Origin: Ctena decussata
Taxonomy: Eukaryota; Mollusca; Bivalvia; Lucinida; Lucinidae
Direction: 5' to 3'
DNA length: 64,000 bases
Assembly (NCBI GenBank): GCA_963989385.1
Contig: OZ022501.1
Span: 86,040,979 to 86,104,978 of the forward strand
In this document: piece by piece, positions 24,415-35,135 of the stretch
Position numbering within the stretch: position 1 is the stretch's first letter
Layout: each line of letters starts with the position of its first letter
The notes under the pieces: model-generated
Told to the model about the DNA's origin: nothing
Database searches by the model: none
What the model saw: the letters and a program-made list of their open reading frames with translations, nothing else
Program-made: the position numbers and the translations under genes

Positions 24415-25450
24415 GTTTTTTTATTACATTCAATATTTTACCCTGTATACCGTGTTTAATTAATTTCTGCCATAATCCGATTCTCCAAACGTTATCAAAT
24501 GCCTTAGTGAAATCGATAAAGCAACAATATAATTTCCTTTTCTTACCTTTATGATATTGTATTAAGGAGTATAATGAGAATATATTATCCAAAGTTGCAT
24601 AATCTTTCCTGAATCCACTTTGTATTTCGGACAGTAGATTAATGTCTTCCATATATCTTGAGAGCCTGTTATCTAAAATACTTGTAAACAGCTTTCCTAA
24701 GCAGCTTACATGTAGTAACGTGATTGGACGATAATTTTCGGGATCGGTTTTACTGCCTTTATTTTTATATATTGGAATTATATTTCCGCTTACCCAGTCG
24801 CTGGGTATATTTACAGTTTCTAAAATATCATTAAACAACTTAACATAGATTTGTATCATTATGTGCTTCGTTGATATTATATATTCGTTAATAATATTAT
24901 CAGTACCGCACGATTTGTTTTGTTTCAATAAATTTATTGAATAGATAATTTCGTTTTCGGTTATAGGATCATTTAGAGCCGATGGAGGTATGTTAAACTG
25001 AGCATTTTCTAGGAAAGTTCTATCATTAACAATGTTTTCATTGTTTTGCATTTCTTCAGCTGACACGTCGGTATCGTTCGAGTTTAATGTCTTAAAATAG
25101 TTAAAGAGTACATCTATTGAAATCGGCATTTCATCATTATTTTTATCGATACTGTGGATCAATTTCCAATAATCTTTAGGTTTTTCGGTTCTCATTTTTC
25201 GAATTTTATTTTGCAAACTTCTTATATATATCCCGTGATATTTCGTTATTGTTGATTTGTAATTTTTACATGCGTTCATCATTTTGCGTTTAGACGCTTC
25301 ACTTTTTTCAACTGAATTATTTCTTTTTGCTATATAATATTTTCGTTGCGTCTTACGACATTGAAGTCCAAACCACGATTTCGAGTTTTTTACTTTCGTA
25401 GATATAACTGTGTATTTTTTAAAAGTTGCCTTAGCTGTATTAATAAACAA
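24350..25450 (-). pseudogene. LINE reverse transcriptase, N-terminal part
   Basis: The 366-codon frame has PENYRPITLL, KLFTSILDNRL, IQSGFRKDYAT and CCFIDFTKAFDNVW. These are reverse transcriptase blocks of non-LTR elements, including the first catalytic Asp (F-I-D). It ends in a frameshift near 24420 before the YADD block. Confidence 0.85.
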
Positions 25451-25481
25451 ATGCTTAATTTTAATGACAACACCTTCGATT

Positions 25482-25874
25482 TCATCTTATTGGATATTGA
25501 AGCTGTCTTTTTATTTCATTTACTATATTTATATCTATATTGTGAACAAATTCTTCACGTTTGGAAGTTTCCCATTTTTTATACGTAGATAAAATTTGGT
25601 TACGTTTACTTTTCTTAAACTGTATATTAATTATGAAAGAGATAGCACTGTGAACATCAGACAAGGTTGGCACATATTCATGAACGGTAAAGTCTTTTAT
25701 TCTAATTAAGCCGTTAATATTTGAAATTAAATAACCAATAACGCTTCCCTTTATACAAGTAAATGCGCCAAACTCACTCTTTTCCAATCGCCCGTTACAT
25801 ATATACAAATTGTTATTCTTACAAAATTGCAACAGTTGGTTTCCAAAATTATTTGTGCCCAGCAGGCACATCAC
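25482..25874 (-). pseudogene. LINE endonuclease C-terminal fragment
   Basis: A 130-codon frame with SDVHSAISFIIN, matching the S-D-H-x-x-I/V end of APE-type endonucleases. It is followed in the same element by the reverse transcriptase frame after a break near 25450-25480. Confidence 0.6.
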
Positions 25875-25879
25875 CGCGA

Positions 25880-26597
25880 AATCGAGCTAATCCAGTCCGG
25901 GCTATAGATTAGTACATGCCACAAGACTCACATTCAAACGTGTTCTTATGAGTACAAACATACTAAAATGTTCTGAAAAGGATTTTTCTGTTGTAGTTAC
26001 GTTTCAAACGTCAGACAATGCAGCGTTGTGTAACGTGTGGGTGGACAGCGAAAACAGAGTCACCTGTTAACTGACTGAGCCGATTCACGCAATAAGGTTG
26101 CTTAAGGTATCTGCGAAGGACACAGTCTTAAATCGGTCTACAAATGCGTGAAGTCAAGCTAGAATATTCGTTTGCATGGGGTGGGCAAATAGCTTAAGCT
26201 CTGATCAGACTGCGCGGATGTGCATGCTGATCTGAGCTTTGCTGTTTGCATGTTTCATGAGCAAACTTTTACTTGTTATGGCTCAGTGTGTTCATTTGAT
26301 CTCACGATCAAATTTTTAACCAAACACGATCGCCTTTGTGCCAAAGAAAAGAAATAAATCGGCATTATGCGAATATGGCATTTCACAATATGATTACGGC
26401 CTTGGATATTATCAAATTTTATTTTTATCTGCAGTTGAAGTTCGCTCGACTTATGATCGAAGGGTGCCGATTTCGAATTCGACAACGCCCCTTGTATCGT
26501 GAAAGCCACGTATCCACAGCTCCGCTCCGCTATATATTTATATAGTCTGGATGCTTTACAGATGTTCGCATTGTCGCAAAAGTCGGCACTTTCCTAT
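25880..26597. other. Intergenic with repeat fragments
   Basis: A fragment with gatcagactgcgcggatgtg near 26200 belongs to the gagccgcgacacg family. Nothing coding was recognised. Confidence 0.4.
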
Positions 26598-26833
26598 GGT
26601 CACGGTGTTGTACCAATTTGCTTAATTAACCTGTCGACCGATTTGGCACCGTGCAAAGTGGCTGTCGAATCGGTCGACAACAGTACCAATAACGGTACAT
26701 GATACCATTTTTATGGCTGTCGACCAAGCTGATACTGCTGTCGACTGTCTCGGTCGACAGCTACTTTTGCATGAATGTTAACCGGTTGACTCGGTCGACA
26801 TCAAAAGAAGGGAAATCGGTATTACCCTTGTGA
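26598..26833. repeat. gtcgac-rich element, second copy
   Basis: Begins tcacggtgttgtaccaattt and ends aatcggtattacccttgtga, with multiple cggtcgac words. Same family as 14686-14932. Confidence 0.6.
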
Positions 26834-27739
26834 TACATGTAGTCGTTGGTAATAAAATGAAGCGGCTACGTATAAGCGAGCTTTTTCTATTATGATTATA
26901 AGATTCAGACTGTATATAAACGCAAAAGTCTTTGCATGCACATCACAGACTTTGTTTGCATAAAACAGCAATGACAAATCTGGGCATTGAGTCTCCGTAT
27001 CGAAATCCTTATTATTCCTTACTTCATGACTGTGGACTCCAGATAAGACCTTGGTTGTCCTGCGCCTCCGGTGTAATTCCGGCATAAAAGACGCGACGAG
27101 AGAAAAGGTAACTCATGTCTTGTACAATTACTGTAGTAGAGACTCAGATCGTGCGCATCTGCAAGTTTAGGGTTTTCAGAGTCTTTAACCGTTCGGTGTA
27201 TGGTTTACTTTTATTTTACAGAGGGAAACAACTTTAGTGATTTCTTGTTCAATTTCTTAGACAATGAAATACTTTCTTAAATGGGAGCGACTTTCAGAGG
27301 ACAAGTATGCATCTTGAAGGAGCAACTTCTTTCTTATAAGAGAAGCTCCCAAACGAACGGAAACAAATTCTTCTTGGTAAGAATTACTTCCCTTGAAGTT
27401 TTCTTAAACAACTTAACAGGCTTTGATACAGTACCAGTAGTATGATTAATACTGCTCGAACTACTTTCTGTACAGTAATTTGGGTCAATTAAAACGGCAT
27501 AGCATTACAAGACCGCAAGAAATAGGCAAAGATTACAATTACTATCACGCAAATGTGCATTATGTACTTATTTGCATTTTATTCCTTGGTAATTCATCGC
27601 GATTGGAGCCATGGCGTAATAGCGTTATATTCATAGTGGCGCTATAAATACTCGCGTTAAAAAGCTCTAGTGTACGCCGTCGCACAGACTTATCCGAGCC
27701 TCATATATTCTAACTTGCAACGAGGGACAGTTTCCCTTG

Positions 27740-27992
27740 GTGCGTTTAAGATTTATGGGTACACCTCCATATTTTCTGCCATTTTTGCAAAGGGAGACTA
27801 CTTTTGTGATTTCCTGTTTGCGTCTCCAGACGACGAACCCCTTTCAACAAGGGTCTACTTTTACAGGAAAGGGTTTGCTCCTTAAAGGAGCAAATTCTTT
27901 CCTGTAAGAGTTGACCCCAATCGAGTGGGAAGGTAAATTTGAAAATGGCAGAGTTGCTTCCAATGAAAAAGTAGCCATTCACTTCAAAAAAT
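27740..27992. repeat. Palindromic repeat centred on ctccttaaaggag
   Basis: Same family as 17806-18054. It ends 126 bases before the candidate TATA box of gene 2, so it may lie in the promoter region. Confidence 0.6.
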
Positions 27993-28117
27993 TCTCTCTC
28001 GTCAGCTCTTTCAGAACATTGCATTCAAAAGACTTGTATTCATAAGCAAAGCGCATATAAGATATTTAAGTATACGTCTAAGAGATCATGTTTCAGACCT
28101 CCCCAGGCATTAATATC

Positions 28118-28123
28118 TATAAA
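28118..28123 (+). promoter_or_regulatory. Candidate TATA box of gene 2
   Basis: TATAAA lies 88-93 bases before the start codon of gene 2. Transcription starting about 30 bases downstream would leave a 5' UTR of roughly 60 nt. Only position and consensus support it; AT-rich DNA gives many such matches. Confidence 0.35.
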
Positions 28124-28210
28124 TTACCCCCAATTACTTCGCCCGGACACTTTCTGTTTGACGAACAAACGGGACAGGACTAACCTGCAAAGAAAAAAAT
28201 CTCTCAGAGC

Positions 28211-28276
28211 ATGATGGCGCCGTTGAAACTTCTAGCTGTTGCTTTGATGCTATTTGGAGTTGTTCTTTCGGCTCCT
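28211..28276 (+). CDS. Gene 2, exon 1: signal peptide of a secreted microexon-gene protein
   Basis: First exon of an unrecognised secreted protein. The ATG at 28211 opens MMAPLKLLAVALMLFGVVLS followed by AP: two Met, a Lys, a long hydrophobic core and a small-residue cleavage zone, a textbook signal peptide of about 20 residues. The exon ends on a whole codon before gtaagt. The second Met would serve equally well as a start. The assembled protein (exons 1-13) has at least 399 residues: signal peptide (1-20), basic linker (21-50), Gly/Met/Tyr repeats (about 60-250), then a mostly acidic helical region (258-399) with Cys at 288, 327, 383 and 392. No known family was recognised with confidence. 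Every later junction is phase 1. The 3' end lies beyond the last exon called here. Confidence 0.75.
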
Positions 28277-28415
28277 GTAAGTAGTCACTAGCAGTGTATG
28301 CTCAAACAATCATGTTTGCATAGGCAACCCGCTATCAGGATACGCACCTGCGTAGTCTGATGACGGTCTTCGCTTATTATTATCAATAGTTTCATCATCG
28401 TTATTGTTATTTTAA

Positions 28416-28641
28416 GAGCCACGAAACAATAAAACTAACAAAGTGGCATGTGCGCCCAGCAAAGACTCAGATCCACACAGACTCATCAAAGTCTTCCTGT
28501 TGCTCTTAAAGGGTAGGTAAAGATCTAAGCTAGCTCCATGCGGAAAGCGAAGACTCTGACCAGACTGGGCGAAAGCCCAGGCTGATCTGAGTCTTCGCTG
28601 GGCGCACATACCACATTTTTGGTTTTGTCGTGCCGCGCCTT
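28416..28641. repeat. Palindromic element, gagccgcgacacg family, copy 3
   Basis: Worn ends (gagccacgaaac and gtgccgcgcct). It lies in gene 2 intron 1, 83 bases before the possible alternative exon at 28725. Confidence 0.7.
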
Positions 28642-28724
28642 ATTACATGTATGGTTATTATTATTATTTCAGTAACATTAAAATTGAAGTAAAGATTTTG
28701 ATTATTTTTGCTTTGGTTTCACAG

Positions 28725-28874
28725 AAAGCTCAATTTATGAATGCGTTTTCGAAAAATTGGCTGTTTGGGTTCCGCGATCTATGTTACAACATTAAAAGGG
28801 GGGGCCAGTTAAGACTCAGTTCCACATGCGAAGATTGCTTTTGGTTGTCAGTTCTCACTTTAGAAAACTTTTAG
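28725..28874 (+). CDS. Possible alternative terminal exon for gene 2 signal peptide
   Basis: A pyrimidine-rich acceptor (ctttggtttcacag) is followed by 49 open codons and TAG at 28872-28874. Joined in phase 0 to exon 1 it would give a 71-residue secreted peptide with a segment WLFGFRDLCYNIKRGG and a later CEDC motif. Exon 1 ends in phase 0, so this exon and exon 2 are both compatible. There is no transcript evidence and 49 open codons can occur by chance, so this is a candidate only. Confidence 0.22.
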   Translation, partial: KAQFMNAFSKNWLFGFRDLCYNIKRGGQLRLSSTCEDCFWLSVLTLENF

Positions 28875-29019
28875 ATTTACCATACAACTAATCATAAATA
28901 CAATTTGAATTTGCATCGAATTAAAAACGCTCAACTTTTTTTTCCTGTTTTTTTTTCTTTTCTATTTTTTTTTTCGGCAATTCGGCTCGTTCTTTAGTGC
29001 TGTTATTGTTGTCCTTCAA

Positions 29020-29248
29020 CACAGTTCACGAAGACCGATAGTTTTACTTTATCTGGCGAACAGCATCTATCTCACTCTTTCAAAGTGTGAAGGCGGTTGT
29101 CTTTTCTTAAGCAATTTTTATTATTAGAGCCCGTTCTAATCATATTGGCTTAAGAAAAGACAATTAAGTTGCCTGCATACTTTGAAAGTGTGAGATAGAT
29201 GCTGTTCGCCAGATGCCGTAAAACGACCGGTCATCGTGAACTGCGCTG

Positions 29249-29250
<2 letters not shown>
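29020..29250. repeat. Palindromic element in gene 2 intron 1
   Basis: Arms cagttcacgaagaccgatag / gtcatcgtgaactg and ggcgaacagcatctatctca / gagatagatgctgttcgcc fold around 29130. A (CA)n tract follows directly. Confidence 0.7.

Positions 29251-29251
<1 letters not shown>

Positions 29252-29290
<39 letters not shown>
29252..29290 (+). repeat. (CA)n microsatellite
   Basis: About twenty CA units in gene 2 intron 1. Confidence 0.9.
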
Positions 29291-29291
<1 letters not shown>

Positions 29292-29746
29292 CATACAAGA
29301 AGTCATGAAAATAAAGCCAGCTGGAATCTCAATTTTGAAATCTGTGCCAAGAGTTCAAATCGTGATTTAAGCACCATTAAGAATTTATAACAGTACTTTT
29401 TAATGAAAGATTAGATCATTTTGTATAGAAGTGGGTTTTTTTACATTTAATAAGAAGAAGTTATTGATTCTAAAGGTCATACATGTACATGTTTTATACA
29501 AATTCGATGAAGTAACCCTAATAACAATAGTTTTAAAAATAAATTGTAACGGGTAATTGATCATTTCGGGCATTTGGATGAAACGTGACCCTGAAAATCC
29601 TTATGTTAAAAGATATCATATTGTATTTCATGACGCAGTTATATCGCTTATGAATGGAATTTAGGTGTCAGCTTACCTTTATTGCACCCGACCATTTTCT
29701 TCAAAGATAAAGTCAAAGTCAGCTCTCGAAAGCTCGAACATTGATA

Positions 29747-29984
29747 TGAGCCGCGACACGAGAAAACCAACAAAGTGGTTGTGCGCCCAGCGCAGACTCC
29801 GATCAGCCTGGGCTTTCGCCCAGTCTTAGCAGAGTCTTTCCCAGGCACTTAAAGGGAAGCTAAGGGACAAAGCTATCCTCATGCGGACAGCGAAGACTCC
29901 GATCAGACTGGGCGGATGCCCAGGCTGATCTGAGTCTGCGCTGGGCGCACAACCGCATTGTTGGTTTTGTCGCGTCGCGGCTCA
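29747..29984. repeat. Palindromic element, gagccgcgacacg family, copy 4
   Basis: Complete arms in gene 2 intron 1. Flanking TA on both sides could be a 2-bp duplication, but other copies do not confirm it. Confidence 0.8.
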
Positions 29985-30658
29985 TATGTCAATGTAATTT
30001 CTTATATCAAAATGCATGGTTTGGACATATTTCCTATTTTACTTTAAATTTCAACTTCTGTTAGCTCAAACTACTGATATCTCAAAACAAATTTTCTGGT
30101 ACCACAGTTTCGAAGTTTAGGACGAACACCGACTTTGAGATATCGAGGGTTGACTGTACATGTAAGTACAATGTACATGTATTCTGGTTTTCTCAGTTGT
30201 TCGTTAAACTTAGTGGCAAAAGAATCTAAGCATAAGCCGCTATGAAAAGCTATTTGAAAAAATCAAACCACGGATTGAAACTTTTCAACCTAAGCTTAAA
30301 AAAGAAAAAAAAAGGAAAAAGAAAACACACCTTGAAAGTTTTACTCCGTAGTTTAAAACTTTCAAGGTGTGATTATTTTTAAAGTTAGGTTTATATGTAA
30401 CAAGTTTAAAATATGTTTTAAAGACTAAGTTTCTGAAAATAGTTTTTGAAATGTTAAACTGTAAGTTTTTGGCTCTAATTTTGAAAACTTTTGTGAATAT
30501 GGCTTGCTATACACGAGATTCAGTTAAGAGGCAGTAATTAGAGGAACCTTTGATACCAGCAGTTTCTACACTCGGTGCACGAAACAAACAAAATATACTT
30601 CGGTTGAATTTCGAACTATAGTCCTGCAACACTACGACCTTGAATTTTTACATTGCAG

Positions 30659-30701
30659 GCGAAAGTGGACTTAAGAAATAAGGTGGCTTCAACTAATAAA
30701 G
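30659..30701 (+). CDS. Gene 2, exon 2: basic linker
   Basis: Between a cattgcag acceptor and a gtgagt donor, 43 nt encode AKVDLRNKVASTNK and one base of the next codon. Entry is phase 0 (from exon 1) and exit is phase 1, which sets the phase for all later exons. The longer open frame running to 30847 reads past the donor and is not used. Confidence 0.65.
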
Positions 30702-30852
30702 GTGAGTTCAGATACTACAGACTGATATATGGACAGAAAAGTCCACCCTGCATAAATGGGTTAATCGAAAATAGGAGACGCAGAAAGATCAGAAGAAAAT
30801 GCGGCGTTGTGCCTTTTGTGAGCTGGAAGACGAATATCATTTCGTAGAAGTA

Positions 30853-31053
30853 TAGATGGATGACTTGCGATTTTACGTCCTTTTCAACAGCATTTTAGTC
30901 ATATCAGCACGACGGGAGGTATCAATGAAAGTCTGTGTGCAATGGGTACCCGTTTACAACTGGAAAGATTTCCGCCTCCAGCGGGAATCGAACGCAGAAC
31001 CGCTAGATCAGCAAGCCAGTTCTAACATGTAACCCACTGAGTTGCCGTGGCTC
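30853..31053 (-). mobile_element. SINE family B
   Basis: Read on the minus strand: head ggagccacggcaactcagtgg, B-box-like cgttcgattcccgctgg, body and gtcatccatct tail. Lies between exons 2 and 3 of gene 2. Confidence 0.7.
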
Positions 31054-31135
31054 CTTATATCCTTTCACACGACATTGATTTATGTATACTGACATTCGCA
31101 GACTTTGTTTGAAGCAATATTGCTACAGGCAATCT

Positions 31136-31468
31136 CACAGGGTATAATCGATTCCGCCAATTTTCGCTTCCTGCAGAGACTGTACATCATATCTGGCTTC
31201 CGCCGAGACTGTCCGCGAACTCTTGCTTCCTGCCGAGACTATTGTCCTCGAGAAATGGCTTCCTGCCGAGACTGTCCGCGTGACTCTGCTTCCTGCCGAG
31301 AGCCTCGGCAGGAAGCAGAATCACGCGGACAGTCTCGGCAGGAAGCCATTTATCATGTACAGATGTCTCGGCAGGAAGCAAGAGTTCGCGGACAGTCTCG
31401 GCGGAAGCCAGATATGATGTACAGTCTCTGCAGGAAGCGAAAATTGGCGGAATCGATTATACCCTGTG
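31136..31468. mobile_element. 333-bp palindromic DNA transposon, CACAGGG ends, 5-bp duplication
   Basis: Starts CACAGGGTATAATCGATTCC and ends with its reverse complement; the arms extend nearly to the centre. It is flanked by AATCT at 31131-31135 and 31469-31473. Inside are repeated ttcctgccgagactgtc words. A second copy of identical length lies at 57546. Both are in gene 2 introns. Open frames across it on both strands are by-products of the palindrome. Confidence 0.85.
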
Positions 31469-32072
31469 AATCTAGTGTCCTGAAATTAAATCAGCTAACG
31501 CGCGCTTAAGAGACGAAATATGTAATTAATCTAATCTGTCATTTCTGTGTAGCTATGTTACTGATGAACAGTATAGTATTGTTTAATAAACAATTGTTCT
31601 AAGACTAAAGAATAAAGGACAATGTCGACCCCAAATCTGTTGACGTCTCCTGTCTCAGTCTTGACGGCAAGCAAACTCGAGCAGGTCCTGTGTACTTTCT
31701 AGAAAGGTTCAGCACCATCAGTGCCCACCGTATGCCCACATGTGCTACTGGGGTATGCCAATGCACTCTCAAGATTGCCTGTTTCGGTTACCCTCTTTCT
31801 CCCCCTTCCCCACCCCCTTTCTCCATCCCTACGTTCTTGTCTCGTTCGTAGGTTCGTTTTTTTTATTTTCACGCATCAATGATCATTAGCCTTGAGTTGG
31901 AGTCCCATATAACACAGATAAAAAAACAATACATACGAACAACGAAGATCCAGGCCCAGAGGTTATAAAACTGAAGTACATTCTCAAACTCAAAATAAAG
32001 CACACTGTATTGTAAAGTACTTTTTCTCGTGGTGTGACTCATGTTTGTCTGAGAGTTTTCTTTATTTTTCAG

Positions 32073-32093
32073 AGAAGCTATTGAAAAGACTGG
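32073..32093 (+). CDS. Gene 2, exon 3: 21-nt micro-exon
   Basis: The tract gttttctttatttttcag is followed by 21 nt and gtaagt. In phase 1 it reads E-KLLKRL, a short basic helix that continues the basic linker of exon 2. Exactly seven codons are added, so skipping would keep the frame. The strong acceptor, the perfect donor and the phase match support it despite its size. Confidence 0.6.
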
Positions 32094-32883
32094 GTAAGTA
32101 TAAATTCTAAACGCCAAAAGAAACGTCCACAAATTTATGATCATCCCTCACACCGTTTCTGCTAATAAGTCAAAATCAGTTTAAACATGTTAAAGCATAG
32201 ACTGCCAATTTTATCTAACGACAGTACATGATGAAGCTATGACGATTTTAATGCTGAATAAAAGACTTCCCTTTTTTTTTTTGAAAATCAGTAAGTTATC
32301 TTGTTTAAATTACTTACACTTTTAAAACTGTGGAAAAAATACAGCACCATACACCATAAGATTGCGTAGCGTCTGTGTGTTGCAAAAGGTTTGCCCATTT
32401 CTTTTTTTCTTTTCTTTTATTCATTTTTTTTTTTGATATGTGTATTACGGACCGTTCGAGAATATTTCACATATATCGAGCCCATCGTGAACAGAGGTGG
32501 GCGAAAACCGGATCTTTCGGAGAAATACCGCCTGACCTCTCGCAATCAGAACATGGGTTTCTCACTTCTGCGGCGAGTGAGGCTCATCCCACAGTGGTGA
32601 AATTCCAAATAAGAGCCAGCGCCTTTATCCACTAGACCACGTGGTTCGGCAACTAGGGTTTACTCAACATAACCTGGTTCTACCTCTATGAGAGGAGTGA
32701 CTGTTGTGCAGTCTTATTAAGGTATTCCCCAGCCCTGTACATTTACGCATCGCTGTATCAGTAAAGACCCTAAACAAATTGCTCACAACTATGCAAATCC
32801 TCTGTTTTCGACCGCCCTACAATGCACTTCAAGTATTCCCGAAGCTATGGATCAGTGTATGTTTGTTTGGTTTAATGCAACTA

Positions 32884-33081
32884 TAGGGTGAAGTCACGTT
32901 AATTCGGACAGCAGGTGAATTCGGACAGTGACATTGTTTGGAATGAAAACAAAAGTAACTGGGCAAACAGTGAAAATCCTTTTGAGACGGCTCATTTTGA
33001 GCCGTCTCAACTGGATTTTCACTGTTTGCAATTGTATGTCCGAATTTACCCGCAGTCTGAAGTTATCCGACTCGACCCTCA
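32884..33081. repeat. Palindromic element, gtcgggtaacttcggac family, next to exon 4
   Basis: Same family as 2881-3080. Its inner hairpin is gagacggctcattttgagccgtctc. It ends about 39 bases before exon 4 and contributes the false N-terminal part of the long open frame there. Confidence 0.75.
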
Positions 33082-33120
33082 TTGTTTTTTGTTCATTTCT
33101 TTGTTCACTTCTTATTTCAG

Positions 33121-33795
33121 TCTCCGCACTTCACGAAAGAAACAAGCAGCCAGCTAAACAGCAGAATGATGTCAAAGCTAGGCATTGGGATGGCATGCCA
33201 TACGACCAAACATATGGCATGGGAGCTGCTGCTGGCGACGGTTCTGCAGGCATGGGGCCTCATACTAGTTACGATCCTGCAGCCATGGGTGGTCAAACGG
33301 GTTTCGATTCTGCAGCCATGGGAGGTTATCCTGGTCACGATACTGCAGGCATGGGAGGTCATACTAGTTACGATCCTGCAGCCATGGGTGGTCAAACGGG
33401 TTTCGATTCTGCAGCCATGGGAGGTTATCCTGGTCACGATACTGCAGGCATGGGAGGTTATTCTGGTTACGATTCAACAGGCATGGGAGGTCATACTAGT
33501 TACGATCCTGCAGCCATGGGTGGTCAAACGGGTTTCGATTCTGCAGCCATGGGAGGTTATCCTGGTCACGATACTGCAGGCATGGGAGGTTATTCTGGTT
33601 ACGATTCAACAGGCATGGGAGGTCATACTAGTTACGATCCTGCAGCCATGGGAGGTTATTCTGGTTACGATTCAACAGGCATGGGAGCAGATGGTGGCTA
33701 CTATCCCACAGGCATGGGGCACGACACTGGCTATCCCGCTGCTCCTTATGACACGAATCTCATGACTCGGGAGCAAGTGATCGATTTCTTTTATG
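33121..33795 (+). CDS. Gene 2, exon 4: Gly/Met/Tyr-rich 11-residue repeat domain
   Basis: Between a cttatttcag acceptor and a gtaatt donor, 675 nt (225 codons, phase 1 to 1). It starts V-SALHERNKQPAKQQN, a polar linker, then about fourteen copies of an 11-residue unit with consensus G-x-x-x-x-D-x-x-x-M-G. The main variants are HTSYDPAAMGG, QTGFDSAAMGG, YPGHDTAGMGG and YSGYDSTGMGG. It ends with MTREQVIDFFY, which reads into exon 5. The 33-nt units are nearly identical in DNA, so they expanded recently. The frame stays open upstream to 32928 only because it runs back through the intron and a palindromic element. Such repeats occur in extracellular structural proteins; no specific family is claimed. 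Confidence 0.8.
33250..33700 (+). repeat. 33-nt tandem coding repeat inside exon 4
   Basis: Units carry the words gcagccatggg or gcaggcatggg about every 33 bases. Three or four unit types recur in blocks (H-Q-Y, H-Q-Y-Y), so blocks of 99 and 132 nt have been duplicated. Because 33 is divisible by 3, a second + frame (33082-33765) and a minus frame (33117-33437) are also stop-free. Confidence 0.9.
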
Positions 33796-34489
33796 GTAAT
33801 TTTGATATTGTTTTGCTGTTGTAACGATAAATAGTGAAAGAAAAATATTCGGAAGACTCACAATAAATAAAATTTTGCAAAATGGTTATAACTTTTTTTT
33901 TATACAGTCAGCCTGTAAAAGCAGATTTTTGTTGTTGTTGCTGTTGTTTAATTTTCCTAAAAATCACTGTTTCAGAACGCGCAAGTCTAACTGGCAATTA
34001 GTACAGAACCCCGGAAGGGACATTTCCTTTCCGATATTATCAGAATAGAAACTGAAACAAGAAAATCAGAACGGAAATCAAAACAAGTGTCTCTTTTAAA
34101 CGACTTATTACATGTTTATTAATTAACTAAGTAATATATAGCACTTTTACTGGGAAATCGGTCTGTATCATACTGGTGGTGTTTCTTTCTTCATACAGTA
34201 TGACCTCAGCTTAATACAGCTTGACCTCCTACCTATACGGTTGACCTCATGTCATATTGATTAAAACCTTCGACCTATACGGAAATCCACGCATCCGACT
34301 GGTTAAAAGTTCTGGTCACGCGAAGGAGCTCTCCTGACTGGATGACAGCGGCGTAAACATCAATGAATCTTATGTCTTTTAAAGAATTTTATCTGACAGA
34401 GCTAATGATTAAGGCGCCTTATACTGGCCTCCTCACAAGGTCGAATAACTGTGACGGTATTGACCGTCAGCTAAAAGTTAATTAATAAA

Positions 34490-34630
34490 AATGTCATTAA
34501 TCAAGTGATTTCGTATTGGCCCAGTTACAGGTCCTCGGTTAGCTGTATTGGCCCTCGGCCTTCGGCCTCGGGCCAATATAGCTAACCTTGGACATGTAAC
34601 TGGGCCAATACGAAATCACTTAATTAATAA
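34490..34630. repeat. Long palindrome (gtgatttcgtattggcccag)
   Basis: Arms gtgatttcgtattggcccagt and its complement meet near cctcggccttcggcctcggg. Lies in the intron after exon 4. Confidence 0.7.
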
Positions 34631-34959
34631 CATTATAATATCGTTCAAACGACCTATATTTCAGATTCTAACACAGTGCGCCTATAGAAGCAATGGAAAG
34701 TTTCCGTGTTTTATTCTGCAACAATTCACTGTTTAGGAGCGCGTGAGTCTAATTGCTGACGTCACTGGAAATACTGACGTAATTTTGTGACGTTTTGAGA
34801 CGTTAGACGGTGTAACGTCGCTTTTTCTTCCTAAAAGCACCATAAAACATGAATGTACATTTATATTAGATACAGTTTAGAAAATTAGCGGGAACATGAA
34901 CGCGCTGGCAAGATGGTTGGGAGAATTTGAATGAAAATAATAATTTTTCAGCGTTTTTG

Positions 34960-35135
34960 AGTGTTAGAATCCAAATAGTTCAGCTCTAGCAGTGAATTGT
35001 TAAGTAATAATTCACTGTTTGTCGGTCAGTTGTAAGTAGATAGATCACTCGCGCTCCACGCTCGTTGTATGATCTACTTTACAACTGACCTCCAAACAGT
35101 GAATTATTACTCAACAAATCACTGCTAGAGCTGAT
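34960..35135. repeat. Palindromic element (attcactgtttgtcggtcag)
   Basis: Left agctctagcagtgaattgtt and right aacaaatcactgctagagct, with inner arms gtcagttgtaagtagat / atctactttacaactgac. A related one is at 44685-45075. Confidence 0.65.

Larger units (their letters stand above)
22861..25879 (-). mobile_element. 5'-truncated non-LTR retrotransposon (LINE), broken
   Basis: Minus-strand remains of an endonuclease/reverse-transcriptase retrotransposon. In element order (right to left): end of an endonuclease region, reverse transcriptase, C-terminal region, and a 3' tail made of ataaagttat followed by four GTTCT units (22863-22884 read on the minus strand). The tail style fits CR1/Jockey-like elements; the exact clade was not determined. 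Several frameshifts separate the pieces, so the copy is dead. Truncation is near 25879. No target-site duplication was found. Confidence 0.85.

Noticed and set aside
31105..31509. Arg/Cys-rich frames at 31105-31509 and 57455-57898
   Set aside because: They lie in the 333-bp palindromic element in both copies and read the same way on both strands.
32928..33120. Open frame extending the repeat domain upstream of 33121
   Set aside because: It runs through a palindromic element and a polypyrimidine-AG acceptor; the splice site and phase from exon 3 fit a start of the exon at 33121.
33082..33765. 227-codon second frame and a minus-strand frame across the repeat exon
   Set aside because: By-products of a 33-nt repeat; composition (ILQPWEVILVT repeats) is unlike a natural protein and the splice phase does not fit.
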